64,000 nucleotides of DNA from an uncultured Pirellulaceae bacterium (GTDB lineage Bacteria > Planctomycetota > Planctomycetia > Pirellulales > Pirellulaceae), in assembly GCA_937967505.1 (NCBI GenBank), contig CALCJM010000003.1, positions 1-64,000 on the forward strand, given 5' to 3'. The translations under genes and the position numbers were made by a program. This document shows positions 9,263-17,516 of this stretch, piece after piece (the first letter of the stretch is position 1; every line of letters starts with the position of its first letter). The notes under the pieces are model-generated. The model searched no databases. It was given only the letters and a program-made list of their open reading frames with translations, and was not told the DNA's origin.

Positions 9263-10029
9263 GCTTGCCCTCCGTCGGGGCACCTTCCATCGGGGCATCC
9301 TCCATCGGGACGCAACGTGCCATAAATGATTTCAAAGGGAGGTTCCACGTCAAAATCGCTCAAACGCTGCTCCCGCACCATTGTGCCTTTGACATCCCAC
9401 GACCGGACATCAAAATGTTCATTCAGCAGCCGCATCAGAAAGATTGGTTGCCAGACGGTCGTTGGAATCCACTCATCCCCGTAGGCAAACACACCACGCG
9501 TGAACTCCATTTTCTCTTCGTACCAGGCCTGCTTCCAACCGAAACTTTCCCGGCCAATTTCCTGGGTGCGGCCCGATGTGAATGCCTCGCCGGGCACCAC
9601 CAGCGCAATCGTGCCCTCCGGTTTTAGCAACGATTTGATCTTCGCAATGACTCTTTCCAGTTCAATCTCACTGTGGACATGATTGAGATACCAAGCGGCT
9701 GTCACCACGTCGAACTGCTGATCTCCCGGGTCATAATTTTCGAATGTTGCACATTCGAATTCGAATTTTTTCCCCAGCATTTGTTCATTGGCGATGCGAA
9801 TCAGGTCTTCTGAGCTATCGACACCAACAACGGTGTTGGTGTATCTGGACAGGAGACGTGTCGATTCACCATGGCCGCAGGCGATATCGAGCCCGCGCTG
9901 GCAGTCCGCAGGCAAGGCAGATTCAAGCGCCGATCCAAGACACTGGTGCACCGTGTCATAGTACTCACCGACCCGGTCATTGAGAGTCTTGTACTGGTCG
10001 TAACGTTCCCACTTGTAGACGGTATTCAT
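9259..10029 (-). CDS. Class I SAM-dependent methyltransferase
   Basis: The 256-aa protein carries motif I LDIACGHGE (residues ~47-55) and the post-I acidic strand VVGVDSSEDLI, followed by a FDVVTAAWYLNHV motif-IV-like segment. These define a Rossmann methyltransferase of the Methyltransf_11/25 type. The substrate is unknown. The C-terminus ends in a degenerate short repeat (PDGGCPDGRCPDGG), produced by tandem 12-15 bp DNA repeats near 9262-9305. The stop codon overlaps the start of the ANL-like gene, and the upstream GNAT-like gene is 94 bp away on the same strand. The three probably form one transcription unit. Confidence 0.88.
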   Translation of the reverse strand: MNTVYKWERYDQYKTLNDRVGEYYDTVHQCLGSALESALPADCQRGLDIACGHGESTRLLSRYTNTVVGVDSSEDLIRIANEQMLGKKFEFECATFENYDPGDQQFDVVTAAWYLNHVHSEIELERVIAKIKSLLKPEGTIALVVPGEAFTSGRTQEIGRESFGWKQAWYEEKMEFTRGVFAYGDEWIPTTVWQPIFLMRLLNEHFDVRSWDVKGTMVREQRLSDFDVEPPFEIIYGTLRPDGGCPDGRCPDGGQA

Positions 10030-10123
10030 TCTGGCGTCCTTTTGTTTCTGTTGTGATGGTTATTGAAAAATAGAGCGTCTGAGTTGGAGTTAAGTGAATT
10101 TTGCGATTGTGTTTTAAACGCGA

Positions 10124-10783
10124 CTAAATTGGACAACGCTGGAACTGTGGACCGGCCGCGTATTCCAGCTCAAGAGCGCGTTGCACATCGGCCGCGCGAA
10201 GCGGCGATTCTGCTGCTTCGAAAATATCCCGACAGAAGGAACGTAAACACGGGTCAGCGGGCAGGTACATGACGACACTATCGGTGCCCAGCGTTGGATG
10301 GATGAAATCAGCCCCTTTGATTTGCAGATACCCAATTCGACGGTAAAACGGAACCAGCCTCCGATGAACATTGATGACATCAAGATGGACGCCGGAGGCC
10401 ACTTGGTCTCGCCAACCTTCGCGGAACATAAGCCTTAGTGCAAACATTCCGGTGGTGCGGTTGGGCAGAATCCGCAGTTTGCATCCTGAAAGGATTTGGT
10501 CGCCAAATCGCTGGAATATCTGATCCGGATAGTGCTGCCGGCAGTCAACTTCTCCATCGCGATTGCGTGTGACCGTCAGCGTTCCGATCGCCTCGGCCCC
10601 GTCAAACAACACGTAGTGGTTACTGTAGTGATCAAACGAAAAGATCTCGGCCCGCTGGTTTCCCGCCTCTCTGACGGACAACACCGATTCAAACAAAGTA
10701 TTGTCGGTACCGAAGTCAGAAAGAATCGCAAGGTTTTGTTCTTCGTTCGCATAAAGTTGCCGCTGGCTGGAAACTCTAATCAT
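10124..10783 (-). CDS. N-acyl amino acid synthase / GNAT-type N-acyltransferase-like protein
   Basis: The ATG at 10783 is preceded by AAGGAG nine bases upstream, which decides the start and gives 219 aa; a longer upstream frame lacks such a signal. The middle resembles the GNAT-like N-acyltransferases that make N-acyl amino acids (FeeM type): VLFDGAEAIGTLTVTRN is the strand-turn-strand with a conserved Gly-Thr, followed by LRLMFREG and LDVINVHRRLVPFYRRIGY, the helix and strand before the last sheet. FeeM-like enzymes load the acyl chain from acyl carrier protein and are relatives of the LuxI fold. The downstream methyltransferase and ANL-like genes fit a small acylated product. The superfamily call is fairly firm; the specific reaction is inference. 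Confidence 0.7.
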   Translation of the reverse strand: MIRVSSQRQLYANEEQNLAILSDFGTDNTLFESVLSVREAGNQRAEIFSFDHYSNHYVLFDGAEAIGTLTVTRNRDGEVDCRQHYPDQIFQRFGDQILSGCKLRILPNRTTGMFALRLMFREGWRDQVASGVHLDVINVHRRLVPFYRRIGYLQIKGADFIHPTLGTDSVVMYLPADPCLRSFCRDIFEAAESPLRAADVQRALELEYAAGPQFQRCPI

Positions 10784-11381
10784 GGTGGGGTACTCCTTGG
10801 CTTTCAAGCGCACTGCTGAAGCCGGACAGGGAATGGTTGGAGGTGAGTCAATCGCCGGAGGTGTTTTCAGCCTTGGCGATTGAAGCTGATACCCTTGGGA
10901 GCAAAGGACGCGTTGCGACATTTAGGTGCTAAAGAAGTGTCGCATCCATGTCGATCGGTGCGCAACAGCCACCGCAATTCGGTCTTCATGCGACGGATCA
11001 AATTTGTGAAAGGCCGGTGGTCAAATCCGGAGTGGCAGAGAATCGCCCTGTGTCGCGTCTGAAAACAATCTGGTGTTTTTTTGGTGCTGTCCCAATGCTG
11101 TCACAACCTGATAGCAGAATGCGCACACAATGCGCAAACGAGGGTTTGCCCTCTAGGGTTTCTTTCGGTCGGCGAGGTGATTGACCGTTGGAAGGTGGGA
11201 AAGCCAAGGATGTTTGGCTGTTTTGAATTGCCAATAGAGAAGTAGCCCGTCCATCAATCAACGGGATCTTGACACGAGGTCGCGCCGGTCAACCGAGAGG
11301 TTAGACAACGGCAGTTTTCTGTTGCAAGGTCACCTGATTTTAATCTGCCGGTTGAAGATCGCGACAGATGGTCGCAGTCCG
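10784..11381. other. Intergenic region, no gene recognised
   Basis: These 598 bp contain only short unconvincing frames. The right part precedes the end of the NACHT gene, and the left part should hold the promoter of the three-gene minus-strand cluster. AGGGTTTGCCCT at 11141-11152 is a GGG-N4-CCC palindrome related to, but not identical with, the GGGTTTTCCC motif seen elsewhere in the window. Confidence 0.5.
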
Positions 11382-14300
11382 TCACCGTCGTGGAAGCCCC
11401 AACTCCTTAAGCAGATTTTGACCGTCAATTGAGGCTTCCAGTTTTTGGGCCGCGTGGTTGAGACTGCGCCTCCACGCGGCAAGATTGGGAAAATCCACGC
11501 CTTGATAGAGGTCTTCAAGGTTCTCCTTGATCACAGCAGGAAAGACTTCATCATAACTGTCTATCGCGGAGTGGATTTCCTCGTAGGTCGCATCCGGGCC
11601 AATATACTCGACGACAATCTGAAACGACTTGAGGGCGCGATGTTGCATCGGTGGCAAGGAGCGTAGCATCGAATTCCGAACGGCGACAATCGAATCGTCG
11701 TTGTCCTGACAGGCGGGGCGCGTCAGATCGCCGATGCAACGTCCCTGCCCGTCATAGGCCCTGGTAGAAAATATCGTCGCTCCGCGTTGGACCGACAGAT
11801 CGCGCAGCACGTTTCTTACGCACGCTATATGAGGGGGGTACTGTAGAAGTTCGTTCAGGGAAGAGGTGGACATCACCTGAGCGACCTCTTGGGCAAAGTT
11901 GTCTATTTCTACAGTCGGAGAGCAACTGCCCGGGTATTGGCGGCGGCGCAGGAGTGTTTCCAGCAATGTTCCCATGGGGACAGAACGTCGGTAGCCAAAC
12001 CGGAGCAACTGAAACGCCAGTCGCAGGCGTCCGAGGCTGATCGTTGAGTCACAAAGGCCCCTGTTTAGCGTATAGCGAGCCAGTTGGATCAGTTTGTAGG
12101 GCCAGTTCGCATGGCGCCCGCAATCACCAACCAGAGAAAGTGCAACGCTGATCTCCCGGGCGTCGTCCTGTCGGAACTGATTGACACCCAGCAGAGCGCG
12201 ATGGATTCGCGGTTCCAGAAACGCGCGACATCTGGGCAGATCGTCAGGCGATATCGTGGTCGATTGAGTGAGGTAGATCGCAAGCAGCCGGTTTTGGTCA
12301 AATCCCGGAATTGTCATTGGCCGTCGAACGGGCGTTTCATAGCCGGCAATCGTTTTTTCAATCCAGTTGGTCGAAACAGGAATGGAATGCTTGAGCGCCA
12401 GTGTCAAAATCAATGCAACCAGTTTCAAATTGGGTTCACGCACAATAAAACGGACAACTGCCTGGCCGGCATGGTGTCCGGTGGTCTGCGTTAGCGCGTC
12501 AATCGCAGCAGCGCGTACCGCCTCACTCAGGTCGCGATCGACCGCAAATTCGGCAGCCAGCGCCAGCGCGTGGGGGGCAGGTGTCCTCACTAGGTCTTCC
12601 AGCAGCGGCAATGGGTCGTCATCAGCACAGATCGTCGCCAGCCTGACCACCGGCGACACTGGCTGGCTGGAAAACGATCCGGGACGTGATGCGACGGGGG
12701 GCGGGGGCTGGTCGTCCACAAACTTTCTGATCAGCCCCTGTACTTTGGCAGGGAGGCGTTTTTTCTCCATTGACCGCCGCCTGAGTTCGTCCGGCGCAAG
12801 TCGCTGTAGTGATTCGAGCGACAGGTTCACCAGCTTGAGGTCTGCGCCATTGGAAATTTGAATCCACAATTGGTCAACGATTGCATTCCATGCTACCGGC
12901 TGGTCTGTTCGCCAATTGGCAGACCAGGCGATTTTCGCCAGCCTTGTGGTGATTATTCCGAAACGGTCATTGTCAGCCAGCATTTCCATGGTTCGAGCCG
13001 CGCTAAAGTTCCGCGTGGATTCGCTCATACCGGCAAAAACTTCCAGTGTCAGCAGTCGGCAGCACGAACAGGCCAGTCGTTTCCACTGTTCGGTCATCAC
13101 ATCCCGAGGCTGACGGGCAAGTTCCCGGGCAGCCAGGAAAGCCTGAATCGTGGGGTGAAGAAAAACCCAATGGTTGGTCAGTCCGGAGATACGATAAATA
13201 AATCGGCTTTGTTGAATGGCATCGGGGGACGTCGCGTCCAGTTCCAGTTCGTCTTCCGGGAAGATCTGCCGCGACTCCATTTCCTTGACGGTAATTTTAT
13301 AGGCCAGTTTTTCCAGAGATCGTAATTGTGTGGTGACCGGCGGCGTTGCCCAGTCGCACTGCCGCCTGCTTTGATCTGTCAGCCAGGCGACGATTTGTTG
13401 GAAAATGTCCGCCAGGCTCAGTTGCGTCGGCCCATGCACCAGTCGCATCAACATGCCCAGTAAAAACGGGTTCGCCGCCATGGAGGCGCAATCCGTCCGG
13501 GACTCAATACGTTCGTAAATTTCGTCGGCCGCCGCGGTGCCAAGGCCAATCGAAACGGTGCGTCGTTCAATAAATTGTTTGACCAGCGCGTCGTCCAGAC
13601 CCGCCATCTCGAATATGTCGGTCGATTCCGACGCGCAGCAGGAGAACCCGGTTTTTCGCGTGGTCGTGACGGTTGTGAATGATTTTGAGTCTGCGACGAT
13701 CGCGGCATGAACGGATTCCTGAAGATGGCTGGGAACTTCGTTCCAGCCATCGAGTAACAGAAGAAACTGGCCAGAATTCTCCGCCGCATCTTTCAGGCAC
13801 CTGGCGGCATCGGCAACATTGCACTGGTTGGGCAATTGTGATTGGAGAAAAAATTCCAGTAAACCCGTTGACGGATCTTTGGCGAAGGCATCGGCAAAAC
13901 TGCTCAATTTGATGGCAATTGCAAGTTCGAATCCATGCAGTCGGTTACGGCGAGTGGCCCAGGCCAGACGTTTGATTAATGTCGTTTTGCCAGCGCCCGG
14001 TTCGCCGATCACCAGGTAGTTTTTCCGCGTGCAGGAAAACATGTCTTCGGCAATGGTGGTGGCAGGCAAATGCTCGCGCGTACGTTGAGACCAGTCGGTG
14101 TTGGCAGGAAAAGATTCCAGTTGTTGGTGAGCACCAGTCGCGAGGCGCGTTTGAATATAGACCTCTTCAAGATTCTCACGGTCATCGACGGGGGTCAGCC
14201 CTCCGACCTGCGTCCAGTAAGTGCTGTCCGCCAGAGAGGTTTGCCAGTTCAATAGCGCTTCGGCACATGTGCGTCTGGCGGCGGCACTGATTTCCGCCGA

Positions 14301-14684
14301 AGCGTCACGATTGACGGATTGCGTCCCCGGGGAAATCGCCAGCCAGCGTTCAATCTGGTCTTGATCGACCTTGGATGTGGCGGGGCCCTGTGACCGGGAT
14401 GCCCGCCATTTTCTGATTGATCTGCGAATCTGTTGCAGCGCAACCTGTTGGCCCGGGAGAAACTGCTGGTTGAGAAATCTGATCAAAGGTGCGATCAACG
14501 ATGTCTGGTTCGGGGAAAGCAGACCGTAGTGAATCGCCAATGTGAGGATGCGCGTTTGCAGTTGCGAATCTGACCAGGCTGAGTGCCGGCATTTCAAATC
14601 GCCGCGTTCGAGAGAGGCGAGCAATCGGTAAACGCGTGACAGTTGTTCGGTTGGCAGGTCGATTGGCGTATCAGAGGCAATCAT
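11382..14684 (-). CDS. NACHT-domain STAND NTPase with helical repeat C-terminus
   Basis: The 1100-aa protein has a Walker A motif GEPGAGKTTL (227-236), a Walker B LLLLDGWNE (308-316) and the sensor-like strand VTTTRKTG, then a winged-helix-like segment ending FLHPTIQAFLAAREL. This is the NACHT order, with Asn in place of the second Walker-B acidic residue. Residues 1-200 are a mostly helical region without a recognised effector. Residues ~640-1100 are rich in short helical pairs (for example AVRAAAIDALTQTTG) like HEAT repeats and could sense a ligand. Bacterial NACHT proteins of this build often act in antiphage immunity or regulation. No nuclease, TIR or protease domain was seen, and the gene stands alone. 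Confidence 0.85.
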   Translation of the reverse strand: MIASDTPIDLPTEQLSRVYRLLASLERGDLKCRHSAWSDSQLQTRILTLAIHYGLLSPNQTSLIAPLIRFLNQQFLPGQQVALQQIRRSIRKWRASRSQGPATSKVDQDQIERWLAISPGTQSVNRDASAEISAAARRTCAEALLNWQTSLADSTYWTQVGGLTPVDDRENLEEVYIQTRLATGAHQQLESFPANTDWSQRTREHLPATTIAEDMFSCTRKNYLVIGEPGAGKTTLIKRLAWATRRNRLHGFELAIAIKLSSFADAFAKDPSTGLLEFFLQSQLPNQCNVADAARCLKDAAENSGQFLLLLDGWNEVPSHLQESVHAAIVADSKSFTTVTTTRKTGFSCCASESTDIFEMAGLDDALVKQFIERRTVSIGLGTAAADEIYERIESRTDCASMAANPFLLGMLMRLVHGPTQLSLADIFQQIVAWLTDQSRRQCDWATPPVTTQLRSLEKLAYKITVKEMESRQIFPEDELELDATSPDAIQQSRFIYRISGLTNHWVFLHPTIQAFLAARELARQPRDVMTEQWKRLACSCCRLLTLEVFAGMSESTRNFSAARTMEMLADNDRFGIITTRLAKIAWSANWRTDQPVAWNAIVDQLWIQISNGADLKLVNLSLESLQRLAPDELRRRSMEKKRLPAKVQGLIRKFVDDQPPPPVASRPGSFSSQPVSPVVRLATICADDDPLPLLEDLVRTPAPHALALAAEFAVDRDLSEAVRAAAIDALTQTTGHHAGQAVVRFIVREPNLKLVALILTLALKHSIPVSTNWIEKTIAGYETPVRRPMTIPGFDQNRLLAIYLTQSTTISPDDLPRCRAFLEPRIHRALLGVNQFRQDDAREISVALSLVGDCGRHANWPYKLIQLARYTLNRGLCDSTISLGRLRLAFQLLRFGYRRSVPMGTLLETLLRRRQYPGSCSPTVEIDNFAQEVAQVMSTSSLNELLQYPPHIACVRNVLRDLSVQRGATIFSTRAYDGQGRCIGDLTRPACQDNDDSIVAVRNSMLRSLPPMQHRALKSFQIVVEYIGPDATYEEIHSAIDSYDEVFPAVIKENLEDLYQGVDFPNLAAWRRSLNHAAQKLEASIDGQNLLKELGLPRR

Positions 14685-14932
14685 GAGACAGGACAGATTC
14701 CATCCACGGGGTATTTGTGAATCAAAATCTCCTGAAGGAGTACGCTGCGGGGGAAGTGGTTTTGGTGGCGCAAAACTACAGCGAGCAATTAGTGCTGTCC
14801 ATGCACAGGAGAGAGAAAGTCAAAAATGCCAATCATGTTGTTAACAGATTTTTAACCGATTCCAAGTGGAGGCTCAAGTGCCCTCTGTTGACGCAGTTGG
14901 GGCACGGGGCATTGCGTTTCATTCTCTGAAGA
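14685..14932. other. Intergenic region, no gene recognised
   Basis: This gap upstream of the NACHT gene presumably contains its promoter. A 70-codon plus-strand frame here has no ribosome-binding site, homology or domain signal and is not called. Confidence 0.5.
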
Positions 14933-14964
14933 ACAAAAAAAACTCTCCCGGAAGCGGGAGAGTT
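14933..14964 (-). terminator. Rho-independent terminator of the response-regulator gene
   Basis: A perfect 10-bp stem (AACTCTCCCG / CGGGAGAGTT) with a 4-base loop spans 14941-14964. On the minus strand it is followed by a run of T's (complement of 14935-14940). It lies about 200 bp beyond the stop at 15163. The other side has a weaker T-rich tract, so some bidirectional activity is possible. Confidence 0.85.
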
Positions 14965-15162
14965 TCTGTTTTGTTGATTCAGCGGAAGTTTTGCTGCCGT
15001 TAGGCGGAGGGTGTTTGAGAACATACCATCACGCACCGGCAAACCAACAGAGGTAAGATGACAGGTGGGTAAGGTCAGGGCAGGTCTTTTCTGGCGAAGC
15101 TGGCAATACTTTTAAAAGTGACGTTAGTTCGCGGCGGCAAACTTAATTGGTTCATTGGCCAA

Positions 15163-15720
15163 TTAATTGGTTGGGGCTGCGGCACCCGGCCTGCCGAAAA
15201 GTTCTCGCAATTCGGTTTCCTGCCCAATAATACGGGCGGACGCTTGGGCCTTCTGTTGAATTTCGCAATCAATTTGCTGCTGTTGTTCCTGGTTGATCCG
15301 TTGGTATTTTTCCAAGGTCTCGCACACACATTGAACCAATTGGTCGTTATCCACGGGCTTCACGAGGACGGCATCGGCGCCATACCCCATGATCTTGCGG
15401 GCAACTTCAGGTCTTGCATCGGCCGTCACTGCCACGACCGGCACGGTTTTCATGCCTTTGTGTGACCGCACCAGTTTGGTCAGGAAATTACCACTGGCTT
15501 CAGGCATGTGGATGTCGGTCAGGATTAAATCCGGACGCAGTTGTTCAAAAGTATCAATTGCTTCGACGGAATCCTCGAAACCGTGAATGCGGGAAAACCC
15601 GGCCTCTTGAAGAAATGCGGTCAGCATTTCAATAACAATCTCTTCGTCGTCAATGATAAAAATGACGGAGGTATGAGGGTCGTGGGGGGCTTGGGGCGGG
15701 AGTGGGGGATTCTGGTTCAT
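15163..15720 (-). CDS. CheY-like response regulator with short glutamine-rich tail
   Basis: The 185-aa protein has one receiver domain: the acidic pair DD (24-25), phospho-acceptor D69 in LILTDIHMP, T99 in VAVTADA, and K121 in VLVKPV. After the receiver comes a ~50-residue tail with a QEQQQQ stretch that could form a coiled coil. There is no DNA-binding output domain. It is a close paralogue of the regulator at 20409-20933 (shared FIIDDEEI/HIIDDEEI, LILTDIHMPE and GADAVLVKP/GATHCLAKP). No histidine kinase is encoded nearby. An exact GGGTTTTCCC motif lies about 82 bp upstream, and a strong terminator follows downstream. Confidence 0.92.
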   Translation of the reverse strand: MNQNPPLPPQAPHDPHTSVIFIIDDEEIVIEMLTAFLQEAGFSRIHGFEDSVEAIDTFEQLRPDLILTDIHMPEASGNFLTKLVRSHKGMKTVPVVAVTADARPEVARKIMGYGADAVLVKPVDNDQLVQCVCETLEKYQRINQEQQQQIDCEIQQKAQASARIIGQETELRELFGRPGAAAPTN

Positions 15721-15800
15721 GATTTGCTCGTCGTATTAAAGTTGGACTGAACTTTTAAAACCATAGCCTCCAGTTAACCCGCTGGTGCACTACCTACAGT

Positions 15801-15812
15801 GGGGTTTTCCCT
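15801..15812. promoter_or_regulatory. GGGGTTTTCCCT motif upstream of response regulator
   Basis: This is one of four exact intergenic copies of GGGTTTTCCC in the window. It sits between the LuxR-type gene and the response-regulator gene, about 82 bp before the latter's start. The half-sites GGG and CCC are symmetric around TTTT, as in a dimer-binding operator. The protein that binds is unknown. Confidence 0.45.
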
Positions 15813-15892
15813 AGCACGGTGGCCGCGACAGGTTTGACAGGTTCTTTTCACCTTCCCTTTTCACCTTTCAGTTCTGCTATCTCACCATCCTG

Positions 15893-16594
15893 TTACCAGC
15901 GCGCCGGGTTAAAATCTGACCGGGTCGCGGTTGCGGCGATGCCGTCATCGGGGAGACGGGGCGTGAAATCCAATTGCGCCATCACAGAGTGCTGCCTACA
16001 GTAGCGGTGAAAAGCAACCAGAGTCGCCATCGACGCGGTGCTGGAGACCTTTAGTTTGTCGTAGGCTGCCCTGCGATTCTTTTCGACGGTTTTGATGGAA
16101 ACACCCAGTTTTGCCGCGACCGCTTTATTCGGAAGTCCGTCGGAGGCCATGTTGACGATTGCCAGTTCGCGCTCACTAAGCAGGCCAATCCTTGCGGACT
16201 GTTCTTTGAGACGCAAATAACGTTCCGACCATGCTGTCGCTTCGAGTACGGCCAACGAGAGTTTCTGTGGACAACGGGTGACCGAAACAACGGGGATGGT
16301 CGTTGTAGAACCCGGGAAATCTCCCAATACAATCACCGGAACGTGCGGCAGAAGGAAATTCAACCTAGAGATATCGTCGGTCCCGCAGAGTTCGAAAACC
16401 CTGCGGCTAACGATCAGGCACGATGGTTTGGGAGACGCGCTGTTACGCGTGGGTAAGCCTGCAGGAAATTCCTCCGGCTGAATGTTAACAATCCTTGCTG
16501 TTGATTTCACTGAACGAACCGAGTCTTCTGTCAGTACTCGTTCGCCCTCGTCCGTCACGATAAAGACTAGACACTCATTGTCTTGCGGTTGCAT
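15893..16594 (-). CDS. LuxR-family regulator with atypical N-terminal domain
   Basis: The 233-aa protein ends in a LuxR/FixJ-type helix-turn-helix (about residues 150-215): SERELAIVNMASDGLPNKAV, then AAKLGVSIKTVEKNRRAAYDKL. The N-terminal ~130 residues have the alternating strand/helix pattern of a receiver (VFIVTDEGERV, SCLIVSRRVFEL, VPVIVLGDFPG), but the phosphorylatable Asp is not evident at the usual place, so it may be a phosphorylation-independent pseudo-receiver. It lies directly upstream of the CheY-like gene on the same strand (172 bp apart) and could be the factor that reads the GGGTTTTCCC sites. Confidence 0.85.
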   Translation of the reverse strand: MQPQDNECLVFIVTDEGERVLTEDSVRSVKSTARIVNIQPEEFPAGLPTRNSASPKPSCLIVSRRVFELCGTDDISRLNFLLPHVPVIVLGDFPGSTTTIPVVSVTRCPQKLSLAVLEATAWSERYLRLKEQSARIGLLSERELAIVNMASDGLPNKAVAAKLGVSIKTVEKNRRAAYDKLKVSSTASMATLVAFHRYCRQHSVMAQLDFTPRLPDDGIAATATRSDFNPARW

Positions 16595-16688
16595 AGAACA
16601 CCTGTTTTTTCTTTAGATTGGTCAATTTGATGGCCGGCAGCGGATGTGCTGTCAATGTTTTTCTGGTTGGCTTTCAGATCGACTTTGT

Positions 16689-16772
16689 CTTTTCAACTTC
16701 CGTTGTGTTGAAAAGAAACAACTGGTAAGAGTTGTGGCGGGTTTTGCCTGATTGTGTTGAGGCGAAACCCGC
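16689..16772. promoter_or_regulatory. Two inverted repeats upstream of ECF sigma gene
   Basis: CTTTTCAAC at 16689-16697 and GTTGAAAAG at 16707-16715 are a perfect 9-bp inverted repeat. GCGGGTTTTGCC at 16737-16748 and GGCGAAACCCGC at 16761-16772 match at 11 of 12 positions. Both lie in the divergent control region between the LuxR-type gene and the sigma-factor gene. They could be operators or RNA hairpins in the sigma leader. Confidence 0.4.
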
Positions 16773-16846
16773 AAGTCAAATGGTAATGGAAAGTTCCGGG
16801 TGGAAACGCACAAAAATTTTTTTTCTTTTAACGAAGGGGATCAACC

Positions 16847-17452
16847 TTGGCAGGATCAGTCACCGGATGGCTCGAATCATTCAAGTATGGAAACGACGAC
16901 GCAGCCCATGCGCTCTGGGACAGGTTGTATGGGAGGCTCTGTCGCAGGATAGCGCCTTATGCACGGTCTCTTCGTATGAGCGACGATGAAGATATTGCCA
17001 GCGGCACATTCGCCGAATTTTGCGATGCGATCCGCAAGGGGCAATTTGAAAATGTGACCAACCGTACAGAGCTATGGAAGTTACTGGCAACGATTGCGGT
17101 GCGGAAGACTCGCGACTGTCACAAATATGAAAATGCCATGCGGCGGGGCGGAGGAATTGAGCGCTATTCCTTTGACGAATTGCGTGACCAAAATGGCAGA
17201 GGGAAAAGGTTCGCGCAGAATTTCGATGTCCCTTGCCCGGTCGTTGAGCGCAACTGGGACATATCGATTGCCGATCTACAGAAATCTATTGCCGATGAAG
17301 GCCTGTCAGAAGTACTGCGGCTGAAAGTGCAAGGCCTGGAAAACCGTGAGATCGCCCGGCAAATTGGGTGTTCCCTGCGCACGATCCAGTACATGGTTCG
17401 GGAACTGACCGTGACGGTACTGGCTTGGGGGCAGGCAGAGCAACTGCACTAA
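16847..17452 (+). CDS. ECF-type RNA polymerase sigma factor
   Basis: The 201-aa protein probably starts at TTG, seven bases after AAGGGG. Region 2 is represented by ALWDRLYGRLCRRIAPYARS and the following SDDEDIASGTFAEFCDAI. Region 4 is the C-terminal helix-turn-helix VLRLKVQGLENREIARQIG followed by CSLRTIQYMVREL. It looks like the planctomycete ECF-like group whose regulators are often Ser/Thr kinases. It converges on the pseudokinase gene (64 bp apart) rather than sharing an operon with it. Inverted repeats lie in its upstream region. Confidence 0.85.
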   Translation: MAGSVTGWLESFKYGNDDAAHALWDRLYGRLCRRIAPYARSLRMSDDEDIASGTFAEFCDAIRKGQFENVTNRTELWKLLATIAVRKTRDCHKYENAMRRGGGIERYSFDELRDQNGRGKRFAQNFDVPCPVVERNWDISIADLQKSIADEGLSEVLRLKVQGLENREIARQIGCSLRTIQYMVRELTVTVLAWGQAEQLH

Positions 17453-17516
17453 ATCCCGGGGCTTTTCTGTTGATTCTGTCGATTCTGTTGACGATCAGGC
17501 ATGCGGTTTTCGATGC

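Noticed and set aside
11141-11153. AGGGTTTGCCCT as a copy of the GGGTTTTCCC motif
   Set aside because: It differs in the spacer (TTTG) and is not next to a signalling gene, so I do not count it.
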